From the NCBI RefSeq assembly GCF_027105055.1, contig NZ_CP114264.1, positions 744,001-808,000 on the forward strand: DNA of 64,000 nucleotides, in the 5' to 3' direction. This document shows positions 40,157 to 49,663 of the stretch, in pieces; within the stretch, counting starts at the first letter, position 1; every line of letters starts with the position of its first letter. This DNA is from Acinetobacter sp. TR3 (GTDB lineage: Bacteria; Pseudomonadota; Gammaproteobacteria; Pseudomonadales; Moraxellaceae). A program made the position numbers and the translations under genes. The notes beneath the pieces are model-generated. The model made no database searches and was not told the DNA's origin. It worked only from the letters and a program-made list of their open reading frames with translations.

Positions 40157-41263
40157 ATTTTGTTTCTTCAAACGACTTGGTGAATATGCACTTGGGTCAA
40201 CAATTGGTGCTTGTTTTAAAATGAGTTGGCGTAACAATTGCGCTGAACCAGCCCCCATACATAGACCATTGCGGAAATGTCCGAAATTTGCCCATAAGTT
40301 GGCTATATCAGGCATTTCACCAATATAAGGAATGCCTTGAGGTGAACTAGGACGTAAACCTGCCCAACGGCTTACGATGGGGAATTGTTTTAACTCAGGA
40401 ACCATATCTAAACATGCGCTTAAAATATCTTGCTGTGTTTGCTCATCCACAGCCGTACTAAAACCACAGTCAGCCATACTCGAACCACAGACAATATGAC
40501 CATCTTGACGTGGAATGAGATACATCACACGGTTCATACACATAGTAGGCAACCAGTTTTCAGGTGTTTTGAACAGCAGCATTTGCCCCTGTATGGGATG
40601 CACAGGAATTTGTCGATGTATGTGTTCTTCCCAATATTGACTCCATGCACCTGAGGTTAGAACAACATGATCAGCATGAAAAACTTGACCATTTGAAGTT
40701 TGTATTCCGTGTACCGTTTTATTTTTAACAATCAGTTGATCAATCGAGCAGTGCTCAAAAAAACGAACGAAAGGATGCTGTTTAAGATAGCTGATGAGAG
40801 ATTGTAATAAACGAGGATTACGTACATTCGACAGTTGTGGGAAATGAATGGCTTGTTGGAATTTTTCTGAAATATGAGGATTTACTGCTTCAAGTTGTTT
40901 GCGATTTAATAGGTCACATTGTTGCATTGGCTCATGATGAGTTGATGCGTAATTGAGTCCAACTTCAAAATCTTCTTGATCAAAAATCAACATACCTGTG
41001 TCGTGGATTTGAAAATCAATCCCCGTGATAGGCAGAAGTTTTTCATTCCACATTTGATACAGCGATTTACCGTATTGAGCAAGATGATTAACTTCTGGTG
41101 CATAACGCCACGGGTACATCGGGGAAAGAATTCCACCGCCTGCCCATGAGGCAGCCTGACCTGCTTGTTGTTGATCAAAAATATCAACAGAGCAACCTTG
41201 TTCAGCAAGTTCTAACGCTGACATCAAGCCGCTAATACCCGCACCAATAATGGCAATATGCAT
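40142..41263 (-). CDS. thiO: FAD-dependent glycine oxidase-like protein
   Basis: This 373-residue DAO-family flavoprotein starts with the FAD dinucleotide fold IAIIGAGISGLMSALELAEQG. Next are AGGGILSPMYPWRY, typical of ThiO, a substrate-binding domain, and the C-terminal RPSSPQGIPYIGEMPDIANLWANFGHFRNGLCMG. ThiO oxidises glycine to the imine for thiazole synthesis in thiamine production. No other thi gene is in the window, so a general D-amino-acid or glycine oxidase role remains possible. Confidence 0.85.
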   Translation of the reverse strand: MHIAIIGAGISGLMSALELAEQGCSVDIFDQQQAGQAASWAGGGILSPMYPWRYAPEVNHLAQYGKSLYQMWNEKLLPITGIDFQIHDTGMLIFDQEDFEVGLNYASTHHEPMQQCDLLNRKQLEAVNPHISEKFQQAIHFPQLSNVRNPRLLQSLISYLKQHPFVRFFEHCSIDQLIVKNKTVHGIQTSNGQVFHADHVVLTSGAWSQYWEEHIHRQIPVHPIQGQMLLFKTPENWLPTMCMNRVMYLIPRQDGHIVCGSSMADCGFSTAVDEQTQQDILSACLDMVPELKQFPIVSRWAGLRPSSPQGIPYIGEMPDIANLWANFGHFRNGLCMGAGSAQLLRQLILKQAPIVDPSAYSPSRLKKQNLVTQ

Positions 41264-41284
41264 ACTTTAGCCCAAGTTCAAGAA

Positions 41285-41510
41285 AATTAATCCTGAAATT
41301 TGATACTCGGAGACGTCATCCGCAACCTGCGTGGTATAAACAAGATAATGTTTTTGCAATAAAATTAAATAAATGCAAGAAATGAACAGGTTTTGCGGAT
41401 GACAATGGTTTTGCCTACTTTTGTCGAAACAAAAGTAGGGCGAGCCTGAGCAAACCAAAGCGACTTAAGCTTTGGTATAGCGCAAGACGAAGTTGCTTAT
41501 CCTGAAATTA
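41285..41510. repeat. Composite hairpin-rich intergenic repeat element
   Basis: Between thiO and hemB there is no gene but several nested repeats. GTCATCCGCAACCTG (41315-41329) is inverted as CAGGTTTTGCGGATGAC (41387-41403). CCTACTTTTGT and ACAAAAGTAGG make an 11-bp stem with a CGAA tetraloop (41414-41439). ACCAAAGC/GCTTTGGT lie at 41454-41476. ATCCTGAAATT occurs near both edges (41290-41300, 41499-41509). This looks like a degenerate dispersed repeat of the kind common in Acinetobacter spacers. Confidence 0.6.
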
Positions 41511-41568
41511 AGATGAGAACTCAGCAAGACTCTGTTGTATATATTATCATATTAAAATCAATTAGATA

Positions 41569-42633
<1,065 letters not shown>

Positions 42634-42753
42634 TCATGCTAGGGAGAGCTTAGCGGCTAAGTTCAATTAAATATCCTCGCTATTGTAGCCCCATAATTTT
42701 AGATTTGTACAAAATAATGGGATGTTTATCGTTCCTTTGGATTTAGACAGCGT

Positions 42754-43251
42754 ATGAATGATGTAAAGAAAAACTGGACAGGCAATATTCAGTTAGGTGC
42801 TAAAGCCGATCATGACGTGGTATTAAAGCAGCTTTGTAAAGCATTTAATTCTTCACCATTTTTTAAGCATTGTGGCATGAGCATGCGCGTTGTTGATGAT
42901 CAAATTGAAGGTTATATCGAGATGCAGCCTGAGTTGGTCGGTAATGTAGCCTTCCAAATTTTGCATGGTGGTGTTGCTGCGACATTGCTGGATAGTATTG
43001 GTGGCGTGGTTGCAATGGAACAACTTTATCGCCGTGCAACCCCTGAAGATTTACCTGACACGATTAAGAAAGTATCGCGTTTAGCAACTGTAGATATGCG
43101 TGTTGATTATCTTGCTCCGGGTCGTGGTCAGTTTTTTACTGCACGTGCGGAAACATTACGCTTAGGACGTAAAGGCTGTACCATGCGTATGACGATGCTC
43201 AATGATGAAGCTAAACCAATTGCAACGGCAATTGCTTCTTACGCATTCTAA
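42754..43251 (+). CDS. PaaI/YigI-like hotdog thioesterase
   Basis: This 165-residue hotdog-fold thioesterase shows LHGGVAATLLDSIGGVVAM, where the catalytic acid is Asp in LLDS, and VDMRVDYLAPGRGQFFTARAETLRLGRKGCTMRM. The family hydrolyses acyl-CoAs; YigI-type members act on medium to long chains. The start is ATG at 42754. Single gene with terminator. Confidence 0.85.
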   Translation: MNDVKKNWTGNIQLGAKADHDVVLKQLCKAFNSSPFFKHCGMSMRVVDDQIEGYIEMQPELVGNVAFQILHGGVAATLLDSIGGVVAMEQLYRRATPEDLPDTIKKVSRLATVDMRVDYLAPGRGQFFTARAETLRLGRKGCTMRMTMLNDEAKPIATAIASYAF

Positions 43252-43267
43252 GTACAGTATTCGATAT

Positions 43268-43292
43268 GAAAGCGTCTTTTGACGCTTTTTTA
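43268..43292 (+). terminator. Terminator after the thioesterase gene
   Basis: AAAGCGTC TTTT GACGCTTTTTT: an 8-bp stem and T-run. Confidence 0.9.
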
Positions 43293-43517
43293 TTGTTTAA
43301 ATGAAAGTGAAGTAAAAATAATTATCAAAATATAAGAATTGAACGCATCAGTTATTTTTTTTATTCTCGTCATATGATTTTTTATCGTTAAAATGCGATT
43401 TAAATTTTTGTTTGTATTTTGATCTTAGGTTTTAACAATTGGTTAAGTTAAAAAAACTAGACTGATCTGCTGATTAAACCAAAAGTTAAAAATCCCTTTA
43501 ATTTTCAGGAATAACAT

Positions 43518-44666
43518 ATGACTGACGCCCAAGCTAATCAACAAGATATTGCTGCTTATTCGGCATCAGATGATGCAATGAAAGCAAAACGTAAAAAGTT
43601 TTTAGGATTTTTCGCACTTATTCTTATCCTTGCAGCAATTTTGTATGCTATTTGGGCGTTGTTCTTTAATCATGCTGTCAGTACCGATAATGCTTATGTT
43701 GGTGCGGAAACGGCACAAATCACCTCAATGGTGAGTGGACAAGTCGCTGAAGTTTTGGTGAAAGATACCCAACAAGTTAAAAAGGGTGATGTTCTCGTTC
43801 GTGTAGATGAGCGTGACGCCAAAATCCAGTTGGCACAAGCACAAGCTGAATTGGCAAAAGCTCAACGCCAATACAAACAAAGCCAAGCGAATAGTAGCTC
43901 ATTGAATTCTCAAGTTGTGGTTCGCAATGATGAAATTAATAGTGCACAAGCACAAGTAAGTAAAGCGCAAGCAGATTTTGATAAAGCGAACTTAGAATTA
44001 AAGCGTCGTAATGAACTTGCTGCTTCAGGAGCGATTTCTAAAGAGGAATTGAGCAAAGCGCAAAGTGCAGTATCGACGGCACAAGCAAGCTTAGATTTAG
44101 CTCAAGCGGGTTTAGCCCAAGCAACCTCAAGCCGTAAAGCCGCAGAAAGTACACTTGCTGCAAATGAAGCATTGATTCAAGGGGCAAATGAAGCATCAAC
44201 ACCTGATGTTTTGGTTGCAAAAGCCCATGTTGAGCAAGCTATGCTTGATTTAGAGCGTACTATTATTCGTGCGCCTGTTGATGGTGTGGTGACACGCAAG
44301 AATATTCAAATTGGACAACGTGTTGCACCAGGTACTGTGATGATGTCAGTAGTGCCTGTATCTGCGCTGTATGTCGACGCAAACTATAAAGAAAGTCAGC
44401 TTGCTAAAGTGAAAGCAGGACAGAAAGTAACGCTTCGTTCAGACCTGTATGGTGATGATGTAGTTTATCACGGTGTTGTTCAGGGATTTTCGGGTGGAAC
44501 AGGAGCTGCTTTTGCTCTTATTCCCGCACAAAATGCGACAGGAAACTGGATTAAAGTAGTACAGCGTTTACCTGTACGTATTATGCTTGATCCAAAAGAA
44601 CTTGCAGAACATCCATTGCGTGTAGGGTTGTCGATGCAAGCGGACATTGATCTCGCATCGAAGTAA
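43518..44666 (+). CDS. emrA: Membrane-fusion protein of an EmrAB-type efflux pump
   Basis: This 382-residue periplasmic adaptor has one N-terminal membrane helix (about 28-50). A biotinyl-lipoyl half follows (VSTDNAYVGAETAQITSMVSGQV), then an Ala/Gln-rich alpha-hairpin (about 95-205, many QAQ repeats) and the second lipoyl half with RTIIRAPVDGVVTRKN. It links the inner-membrane EmrB to a TolC-like channel; no channel or MarR-type regulator is adjacent. AGGAAT ribosome site. The emrB gene starts 6 bp behind. Confidence 0.92.
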   Translation: MTDAQANQQDIAAYSASDDAMKAKRKKFLGFFALILILAAILYAIWALFFNHAVSTDNAYVGAETAQITSMVSGQVAEVLVKDTQQVKKGDVLVRVDERDAKIQLAQAQAELAKAQRQYKQSQANSSSLNSQVVVRNDEINSAQAQVSKAQADFDKANLELKRRNELAASGAISKEELSKAQSAVSTAQASLDLAQAGLAQATSSRKAAESTLAANEALIQGANEASTPDVLVAKAHVEQAMLDLERTIIRAPVDGVVTRKNIQIGQRVAPGTVMMSVVPVSALYVDANYKESQLAKVKAGQKVTLRSDLYGDDVVYHGVVQGFSGGTGAAFALIPAQNATGNWIKVVQRLPVRIMLDPKELAEHPLRVGLSMQADIDLASK

Positions 44667-44672
44667 TCAGCC

Positions 44673-46199
44673 ATGAAAACGCAGAATCCTTTTGCAGAAC
44701 TTAGTGGCGGGCGATTACTGCTCGCCGCATTCGTCATTGCACTTTCTAACTTTATGGTGGTGCTTGATACCACCATTGCCAACGTTTCAGTCCCCCATAT
44801 TACAGGGAACTTAGCTGTTTCTAGTTCACAAGGAACGTGGGTGATTACCTCTTATGCCGTTGCAGAAGCGATCTGTGTTCCACTCACAGGTTGGTTAGCT
44901 GGACGTTTTGGCACAGTTAGAGTTTTTGTCTTCGGGTTAATCGGCTTTACTATATTTTCATTTTTATGTGGTTTAGCAACTTCATTAGAAATGTTGGTAT
45001 TTTTCCGTATTGGTCAAGGACTTTGTGGTGGTCCACTTATGCCACTCAGTCAAACCTTGTTAATGCGAATTTTCCCACCAGAAAAACATGCGCAAGCAAT
45101 GGGGCTTTGGGCGATGACAACCGTCATTGGACCGATTTTAGGACCAATTTTAGGCGGACTTATTAGTGATAATCTATCATGGCATTGGATTTTCTTTATT
45201 AATATCCCTGTTGGAATTTTCTGTGTATTAGCGTCCATCCGCTTGTTGTCTGTAGCAGAAACTAAAACTGAGAAATTACGAATTGATGCAGTTGGTTTAG
45301 GTTTGTTAGTGCTTTGGATTGGTGCTTTACAATTGATGCTAGATCTTGGGCATGAACGAGATTGGTTTAACAGTACCAGTATTATTGTTTTGGCATTGAC
45401 AGCAGTTGTTGGCTTTATTGTTTTCATGATTTGGGAACTCACAGAAAAGCATCCAGTGGTTAACCTGTATGTATTCCGTCATCGAGGTTTTGCCGTTTCT
45501 GTTTCAGCATTGGCATTTGGCTTCGGTGCATTCTTTGGCAGTATCGTTTTAATTCCGCAATGGTTGCAAATCAATTTGGGTTATACCGCCACGTGGGCAG
45601 GATATCTGACTGCAACTATGGGTTTTGGTAGTTTGACGATGTCGCCAATTGTTGCGAAGTTATCAACCAAATATGACCCAAGAGCATTGGCTAGTTTTGG
45701 GCTAGCATTGTTGGGTGTGGTTACGGTCATGCGAGCTTTTTGGGTTACAGATGCAGATTTTATGTCATTAGCATGGCCACAAATCTTACAAGGTTTTGCT
45801 GTACCATTTTTCTTTATTCCACTGTCAAATATTGCGATGGGTTCTGTCTTAGCTCAAGAAATGGCTTCTGCCGCAGGTCTAATGAATTTCTTGAGAACAA
45901 TGGCAGGGGCGATTGGCGCTTCAATTGCAGTGACAATTTGGGATGATCACACGAAAGTAGCTCGTAGTGAAATGGTGAATAATTTGCACCCACAAGAAGT
46001 GCAAAATACGTTGCTTCAAAATGGTTTTTCACCTGATGCAACACTCGCCACGATTGCAAATTTAGTTGATAAAGAAGCGATTACGACTTCAGCTAATCAT
46101 GTGTTTATGTTATTGGCAATTGTATTTATTTTTGCGAGTGCATTAATTTGGATGAGTCCAAAACCTAAAGTAATAACGGGTGGACCTGCACCACATTAA
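44673..46199 (+). CDS. emrB: EmrB-type multidrug efflux permease (MFS, DHA2)
   Basis: This 508-residue, 14-helix major facilitator exports hydrophobic compounds with proton exchange. Typical DHA2 features: FMVVLDTTIANVSVPHITGNL in helix 1, WVITSYAVAEAICVPLTGWLAGRFGTVRVF (motif A), RIGQGLCGGPLMPLSQTLL and GPILGPILGGLISDNLSWHWIFFINIPVG (motif C). It partners emrA directly upstream. Substrates are not predictable. Confidence 0.93.
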   Translation: MKTQNPFAELSGGRLLLAAFVIALSNFMVVLDTTIANVSVPHITGNLAVSSSQGTWVITSYAVAEAICVPLTGWLAGRFGTVRVFVFGLIGFTIFSFLCGLATSLEMLVFFRIGQGLCGGPLMPLSQTLLMRIFPPEKHAQAMGLWAMTTVIGPILGPILGGLISDNLSWHWIFFINIPVGIFCVLASIRLLSVAETKTEKLRIDAVGLGLLVLWIGALQLMLDLGHERDWFNSTSIIVLALTAVVGFIVFMIWELTEKHPVVNLYVFRHRGFAVSVSALAFGFGAFFGSIVLIPQWLQINLGYTATWAGYLTATMGFGSLTMSPIVAKLSTKYDPRALASFGLALLGVVTVMRAFWVTDADFMSLAWPQILQGFAVPFFFIPLSNIAMGSVLAQEMASAAGLMNFLRTMAGAIGASIAVTIWDDHTKVARSEMVNNLHPQEVQNTLLQNGFSPDATLATIANLVDKEAITTSANHVFMLLAIVFIFASALIWMSPKPKVITGGPAPH

Positions 46200-46226
46200 T
46201 TTTGATAGATAATCAATTTTTCTTTA

Positions 46227-46257
46227 AAAAACTCGGATTGATTCATCCGAGTTTTTT
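46227..46257 (+). terminator. Terminator after emrB
   Basis: AAAACTCGGAT/ATCCGAGTTTT over a TGATTC loop, followed by T-run. Confidence 0.9.
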
Positions 46258-46292
46258 ATTTAAATCTGATATGAATGTCTATTCCGTCCAGT

Positions 46293-46372
46293 GGCTTTGT
46301 TGCACAAAGATTTGAAATGCAAAGCGTCCCTAATTGAGCCAAATTTAAGGCGTAACTTGGGTAAGGGGCGGC
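46293..46372. mobile_element. Insertion-sequence end remnant
   Basis: GGCTTTGTTGCACAAAGATT opens this tract and looks like the terminal inverted repeat of IS5-family (IS903-like) elements, followed by GGGTAAGGGGCGGCG. No transposase frame longer than about 60 residues remains and no second end is visible. I call it a fragment. Assignment to a named IS is not possible by eye. Confidence 0.4.
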
Positions 46373-46400
46373 GTTTTATTTCTTCTCTTTTCATTTCTTT

Positions 46401-46447
46401 GTATCCCTGCGGTTTCAATTTTTCTTCAAGGATACACGTAGGGATAC
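46401..46447. repeat. Inverted repeat between emrB and ssrA
   Basis: GTATCCCTGCG (46401-46411) and CGTAGGGATAC (46437-46447) are inverted with one mismatch; GGATACACG is also partly repeated directly (46430-46450). It may be leftover regulatory DNA of an integrated element that entered at ssrA. Confidence 0.35.
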
Positions 46448-46490
46448 ACGGCGAGCAATATTATATAAAGTTATGATCAGTTATATATAG

Positions 46491-46531
46491 GCAAGAAAAA
46501 AGGCTTAATCCCTTTAGAATCAAGCCTTTTT
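46491..46531 (-). terminator. Terminator of ssrA
   Basis: On the minus strand AAAAAGGCTT...AAGCCTTTTT forms a 10-bp stem (46497-46506 with 46522-46531) with a T-run behind, 43 bp after the tmRNA 3' end. Confidence 0.8.
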
Positions 46532-46573
46532 GTTTTAAAACTTGGCATATTTTGCCATGTTTTGTTAGGTATT

Positions 46574-46933
46574 TGGTGGAGATGGCGGGAGTTGAACCCG
46601 CGTCCGCCAGCACTACACTCGAGAATACTACATGCTTAGATATCGTCTATTGTTTTAACACCAAGCGACCCGACGAACAGGGTACAAGGTGCGATCCTCT
46701 AAGTTTGGTATAAAGCCCCGAGGCTTGACCTTATACGGACTTGTGTGCGTGCGCTTCGGTCGGGTTCACTGACCACAAGTATTCAGTGAAGCGGACAAGC
46801 TGCCCTTAGGCAGCTAGAGCGTAAGTTTCGTCGTTTGCGACTATTAAAATGCAAATTTTATTTACGAGAGAAAATGCGCTCTCGGCATGCATCTATGAGC
46901 TTCATCACCAGCGTCGAAGCCAATAACATCCCC
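46574..46933 (-). ncRNA. ssrA: Transfer-messenger RNA (tmRNA)
   Basis: tmRNA with SmpB rescues stalled ribosomes and tags the stuck peptide for proteolysis. The 5' end GGGGATG pairs with the 3' end CATCTCC before ACCA. The tRNA-like T-arm (GGGTTCAACTCCC) is at the 3' end. The tag frame at 46806-46838 reads GCA AAC GAC GAA ACT TAC GCT CTA GCT GCC TAA, that is ANDETYALAA. One-piece form of about 360 nt, with pseudoknot-like GC segments after the tag. The 3' end is a classic attachment site for integrating islands, and the DNA just downstream of it is scrambled. Confidence 0.96.
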
Positions 46934-47152
46934 ATATATGAACGAACATCATAGCATAAATATTGAAAATTTAAATCTAAATTTACAGGCTTTGAGGTTT
47001 GTGGTTGAAAACTAATCTAATTGAAATCATAAATTAATAGCATATCTTTAAAGAATTAGCTTTTTAAGGTTTAGCTAAATTGGAACTTCAAAGAAGGAAT
47101 ATGCATTTATATCCCTTCATTAAAACAATTGCATATCACTTGGCAGCTTAGG

Positions 47153-47400
47153 TTAATGCCATCCACCACCTAAAGCCCGAATAATATCTACACTGGCAAT
47201 CATTCGACTACCATGAAGCTGTGCAGCGAGTTGCTCTTGCTGCAAGATATTCCGATCCGATCCGATCCGATCCGATCCGAATCAATCACATCCAGATAGT
47301 TGATACTGCCTTCAAAATAACACAAATGTGAAAGCTGATTGGCATGTCGGGATGAACAAGTGCTTGACCATGTGCCTGTATGTACTGATACAGAATACAT
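47153..47400 (-). pseudogene. C-terminal remnant of an outer-membrane efflux channel (OprM/NodT type)
   Basis: Minus-strand fragments translate to family-typical pieces in two frames: ANQLSHLCYFEGSINYLDVID before the TCCGA tract and ILQQEQLAAQLHGSRMIASV...RALGGGWH after it. These match the end of RND/ABC outer-membrane factors (Y..G..SYLEVLDAQR and ALGGGW). With six repeat copies the two parts are out of frame; two, five or eight copies would join them. Upstream of about 47400 the similarity is lost and no N-terminal part exists in the window, so the gene is dead here whatever the repeat number. Confidence 0.7.
47251..47280. repeat. Pentanucleotide microsatellite, six TCCGA copies
   Basis: TCCGA is repeated perfectly six times within the efflux-channel remnant. 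In the minus-strand gene each copy change shifts the frame, as in phase-variable genes. The flanking coding pieces would be restored in frame by five copies. Confidence 0.95.
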
Positions 47401-47423
47401 TGATCAGGCAGTTCATATACTGA

Positions 47424-47528
47424 TTAAATCCTTATTTTACATTTTAAACTTTTTGGCGGTTTTGATTTGGGTGAGGGTGATACTGAAAGTCCTACTTTCG
47501 GCGGTTTTGGTTTAGGTGATGAACCTTA
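47424..47528 (+). pseudogene. Short C-terminal remnant with FGGF repeats
   Basis: A frame without a start reads KLFGGFDLGEGDTESPTF then GGFGLGDEP and stop. The glycine-rich repeat looks like the end of a longer protein, otherwise lost. I cannot name the family. Confidence 0.35.
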
Positions 47529-47550
47529 AAAGAATGTCTTTTCACTCTTA

Positions 47551-47817
47551 ATGTATTTTTATGAAATAGAAAGCGATAAGTATTTTTATCGCCTTTTTAC
47601 ATTTTCAATACTAGTTATATACAGCGCTACAAATTTAAAGAAATATGAATATGCGAACATATTCAAACTGCTTAGTTTTGAGGATTTTACGGTTCATAAA
47701 AATTTTTATCAGTTTTTAGCTGTTTATTTTATCGGACTTTTGCCTGTATCACTTATGAGTTTTTTAAAATTAACTAATTTAAGATATGTGGATTCAAGCG
47801 ATGATACTGTTTTTTAA
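47551..47817 (+). CDS. Unrecognised 88-residue protein, possibly a remnant
   Basis: ATG-started frame rich in Tyr, Phe and Lys, with one hydrophobic stretch near residues 55-70 (FYQFLAVYFIGLLPVSLMSF). No ribosome site is clear. It sits among gene scraps next to ssrA. It may be a small membrane protein or the tail of a lost gene. Confidence 0.35.
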   Translation: MYFYEIESDKYFYRLFTFSILVIYSATNLKKYEYANIFKLLSFEDFTVHKNFYQFLAVYFIGLLPVSLMSFLKLTNLRYVDSSDDTVF

Positions 47818-47939
47818 GTGTTGAATTGCAGTATATGCATTCTTTGTTTGATCAACCAGTTGGAATCGTTTTGAAATTCTATTCTCAGTTACTTTAAGTA
47901 GAACAAAGTTTAGGTATTCATCGTAATAACGGGAGTTTT

Positions 47940-48563
47940 ATGTTTTCACCCTATATCCATGCATTTGCATTGTTTTTTTCATTATTGAATCCGTTCCTGA
48001 TGAGTGTCTACATGGTCGGGATGATTCGGAATACCGATGTAAAAGTATTTAATAAAGCATTGATTCAAGGGAGCTTAATCGCTTTTGCTGTTTTTGCATT
48101 ATTCGCATGGGGGGGCGAGAATATTTTTAGTCGCTATCTAAATGTAAGATTTGAATCTTTCCAAATATTTGGTGGATTAATTTTTCTTGTAATTGGTTAT
48201 CGTTATGTGTTTCAGGGTGCAGAAACAATCGGTGAAATGCGTGGCGCTCCTGAGCATTTGGCAGGTACGATTGCTATGCCTTTTATGATTGGACCGGGAA
48301 CAATTAGTGCTGCGGTTGTCACAGGCGTGAGTGTTCCATTTGGAGGAGCAATTGCTGTGATTGCCCTCACATTGGCGTTAACTTGCAGTATTCTTATCGC
48401 GATGAAATACGGACACGATCATTTACGCTACAAGCATGCTAAGTATATTGATCGTTACTTTGACATTATGGGGCGTTTATCTGCCTTACTGATCGGTACA
48501 ATTGCTGTCGATATGATCGTTAATGGTGTGATGGGACTCATTCGATCTACAAATTTAAATTAA
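47940..48563 (+). CDS. MarC-family integral membrane protein
   Basis: This 207-residue protein has about six helices and is of the MarC/UPF0056 family. It has an NPFLMSVY segment near the N-terminus, GGLIFLVIGYRYVF and AMPFMIGPGTISAAVVTGV, matching the family P-x-x-x-GPG-x-I motif. Once linked to multiple antibiotic resistance, the family's role is now considered unknown. ATG start; ribosome site GGGAG. Monocistronic. Confidence 0.85.
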   Translation: MFSPYIHAFALFFSLLNPFLMSVYMVGMIRNTDVKVFNKALIQGSLIAFAVFALFAWGGENIFSRYLNVRFESFQIFGGLIFLVIGYRYVFQGAETIGEMRGAPEHLAGTIAMPFMIGPGTISAAVVTGVSVPFGGAIAVIALTLALTCSILIAMKYGHDHLRYKHAKYIDRYFDIMGRLSALLIGTIAVDMIVNGVMGLIRSTNLN

Positions 48564-48756
48564 ATTATCAGATATAAAATTTTGTATGATCAGTATTTAT
48601 TTGGTTGATAACATATTGTTAATTTTAGATAAAATCTAATAAAAAGGGGTTGTATGTAATCCTACTGAAATAATGTTTCGATCTATCATAAAAATAGTTG
48701 ATGATGTTTTGTACATTTATACGTATTTTTACGTTGAGGAATGAACGATAATACAC

Positions 48757-49305
48757 ATGTTGTATTCTCCTATGAGTTCTCCTATGTATCCATTAGATCA
48801 ATTGAACCAAGCACCTGATGATCAGTCAGAGCTTACAATGTCAGTTTTAATGACACCTGATATGGCAAACTTTTCAGGTAATGTTCATGGTGGAGCAATT
48901 TTAAAACTGCTTGACCAAGTTGCTTATGCTTGTGCAAGCCGTTATTCAGGCAGTTATGTTGTGACATTGTCTGTTGATAAAGTTAATTTTAAAGAGCCAA
49001 TTTACGTTGGTGAATTAGTCACATTTTTAGCGAGTGTTAATCATGTAGGGCGTACTTCTATGGAAGTCGGCATTCGTGTAGAAGCACAAAATATTCAAAA
49101 GCGTACAATCAGACATACCAATACATGCTATTTCACCATGGTTGCTGTAGATGAGGAGCGTAAACCTAAAGTTGTTCCGATATTAAAATTAGATACGGAT
49201 TGGAAGCGTTGTCGTTTCGAAGCTGCAGAACAGCGTAAGGACCTACGTTTACAAGAAGTACAGCAACCTTCTTGCAGTATTTTCAAGAAATCTAGCCAGT
49301 GTTGA
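48757..49305 (+). CDS. Acyl-CoA thioesterase, hotdog fold
   Basis: This 182-residue BACH/YciA-type thioesterase contains MTPDMANFSGNVHGGAILKLLDQVAYACASRYSG with the helix Asp, then VVTLSVDKVNFKEPIYVGELVTF and HTNTCYFTMVAVDEERKP. It should hydrolyse acyl-CoA to free acid. Three in-frame ATG codons (48757, 48772, 48784) make the first 10 residues uncertain. The C-terminal tail QPSCSIFKKSSQC lacks a recognised role. A strong terminator follows. Confidence 0.87.
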   Translation: MLYSPMSSPMYPLDQLNQAPDDQSELTMSVLMTPDMANFSGNVHGGAILKLLDQVAYACASRYSGSYVVTLSVDKVNFKEPIYVGELVTFLASVNHVGRTSMEVGIRVEAQNIQKRTIRHTNTCYFTMVAVDEERKPKVVPILKLDTDWKRCRFEAAEQRKDLRLQEVQQPSCSIFKKSSQC

Positions 49306-49331
49306 TTTATTCATTACATTCCTAGTGATCT

Positions 49332-49371
49332 AAAAAAAGATCGAACCGCAGCATGGTTCGATCTTTTTTTA
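49332..49371. terminator. Bidirectional terminator after the thioesterase gene
   Basis: AAAAGATCGAACC/GGTTCGATCTTTT over a short loop, with A and T runs at both sides. Confidence 0.92.
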
Positions 49372-49438
49372 TTTGTAAAGATGAGTCAGATCATTACAAA
49401 TGTTGTTCTAAAGGGTCTGGAGGAACCTGAAGATCAAA

Positions 49439-49654
49439 TTATTTACTAGCGGTCGGAGCAGCCGTTGTTGCTGCATCACTTGCTGTTGTGTCTGTCGTAG
49501 CTGGATTTAGAGTTTCAGGTTGCTCCTGAGTTGATACCACGACTTTCTCTTCGGTGGTTTTGGTGCTATGTGATTTGTCATGAGCCGAAGCTGCAAATGT
49601 TGTTGCCGCTGTTAAAGCAAATGTTGTCGCAATTAAAGTCTTAATGAGTTTCAT
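49439..49654 (-). CDS. Small secreted Thr/Ala-rich protein
   Basis: 71 residues with a clear signal peptide, MKLIKTLIATTFALTAATTFAASA, cleaved after about residue 22. A short hydrophilic mature part (HDKSHSTKTTEEKVVV) ends in a low-complexity TTDTTASDAATTAAPT tail. Start choice: ATG 49654 gives a standard signal; an in-frame ATG at 49663 adds MPN. No Shine-Dalgarno is strong. Periplasmic or surface location is inferred; function unknown. Confidence 0.6.
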   Translation of the reverse strand: MKLIKTLIATTFALTAATTFAASAHDKSHSTKTTEEKVVVSTQEQPETLNPATTDTTASDAATTAAPTASK

Positions 49655-49663
49655 GTTTGGCAT

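Noticed and set aside
41267..41458. 63-residue minus-strand ORF between hemB and thiO
   Set aside because: It lies entirely over the inverted-repeat cluster, so its open frame is explained by repeat sequence; no ribosome site.
46291..46476. 61-residue ORF downstream of emrB
   Set aside because: It starts within the IS-end-like tract and has no protein-like conservation signs.
47200..47400. 66-residue minus-strand ORF containing SDRIGSDRIG
   Set aside because: The repeat peptide is translation of the TCCGA tract in a broken efflux-channel gene, not a new protein.
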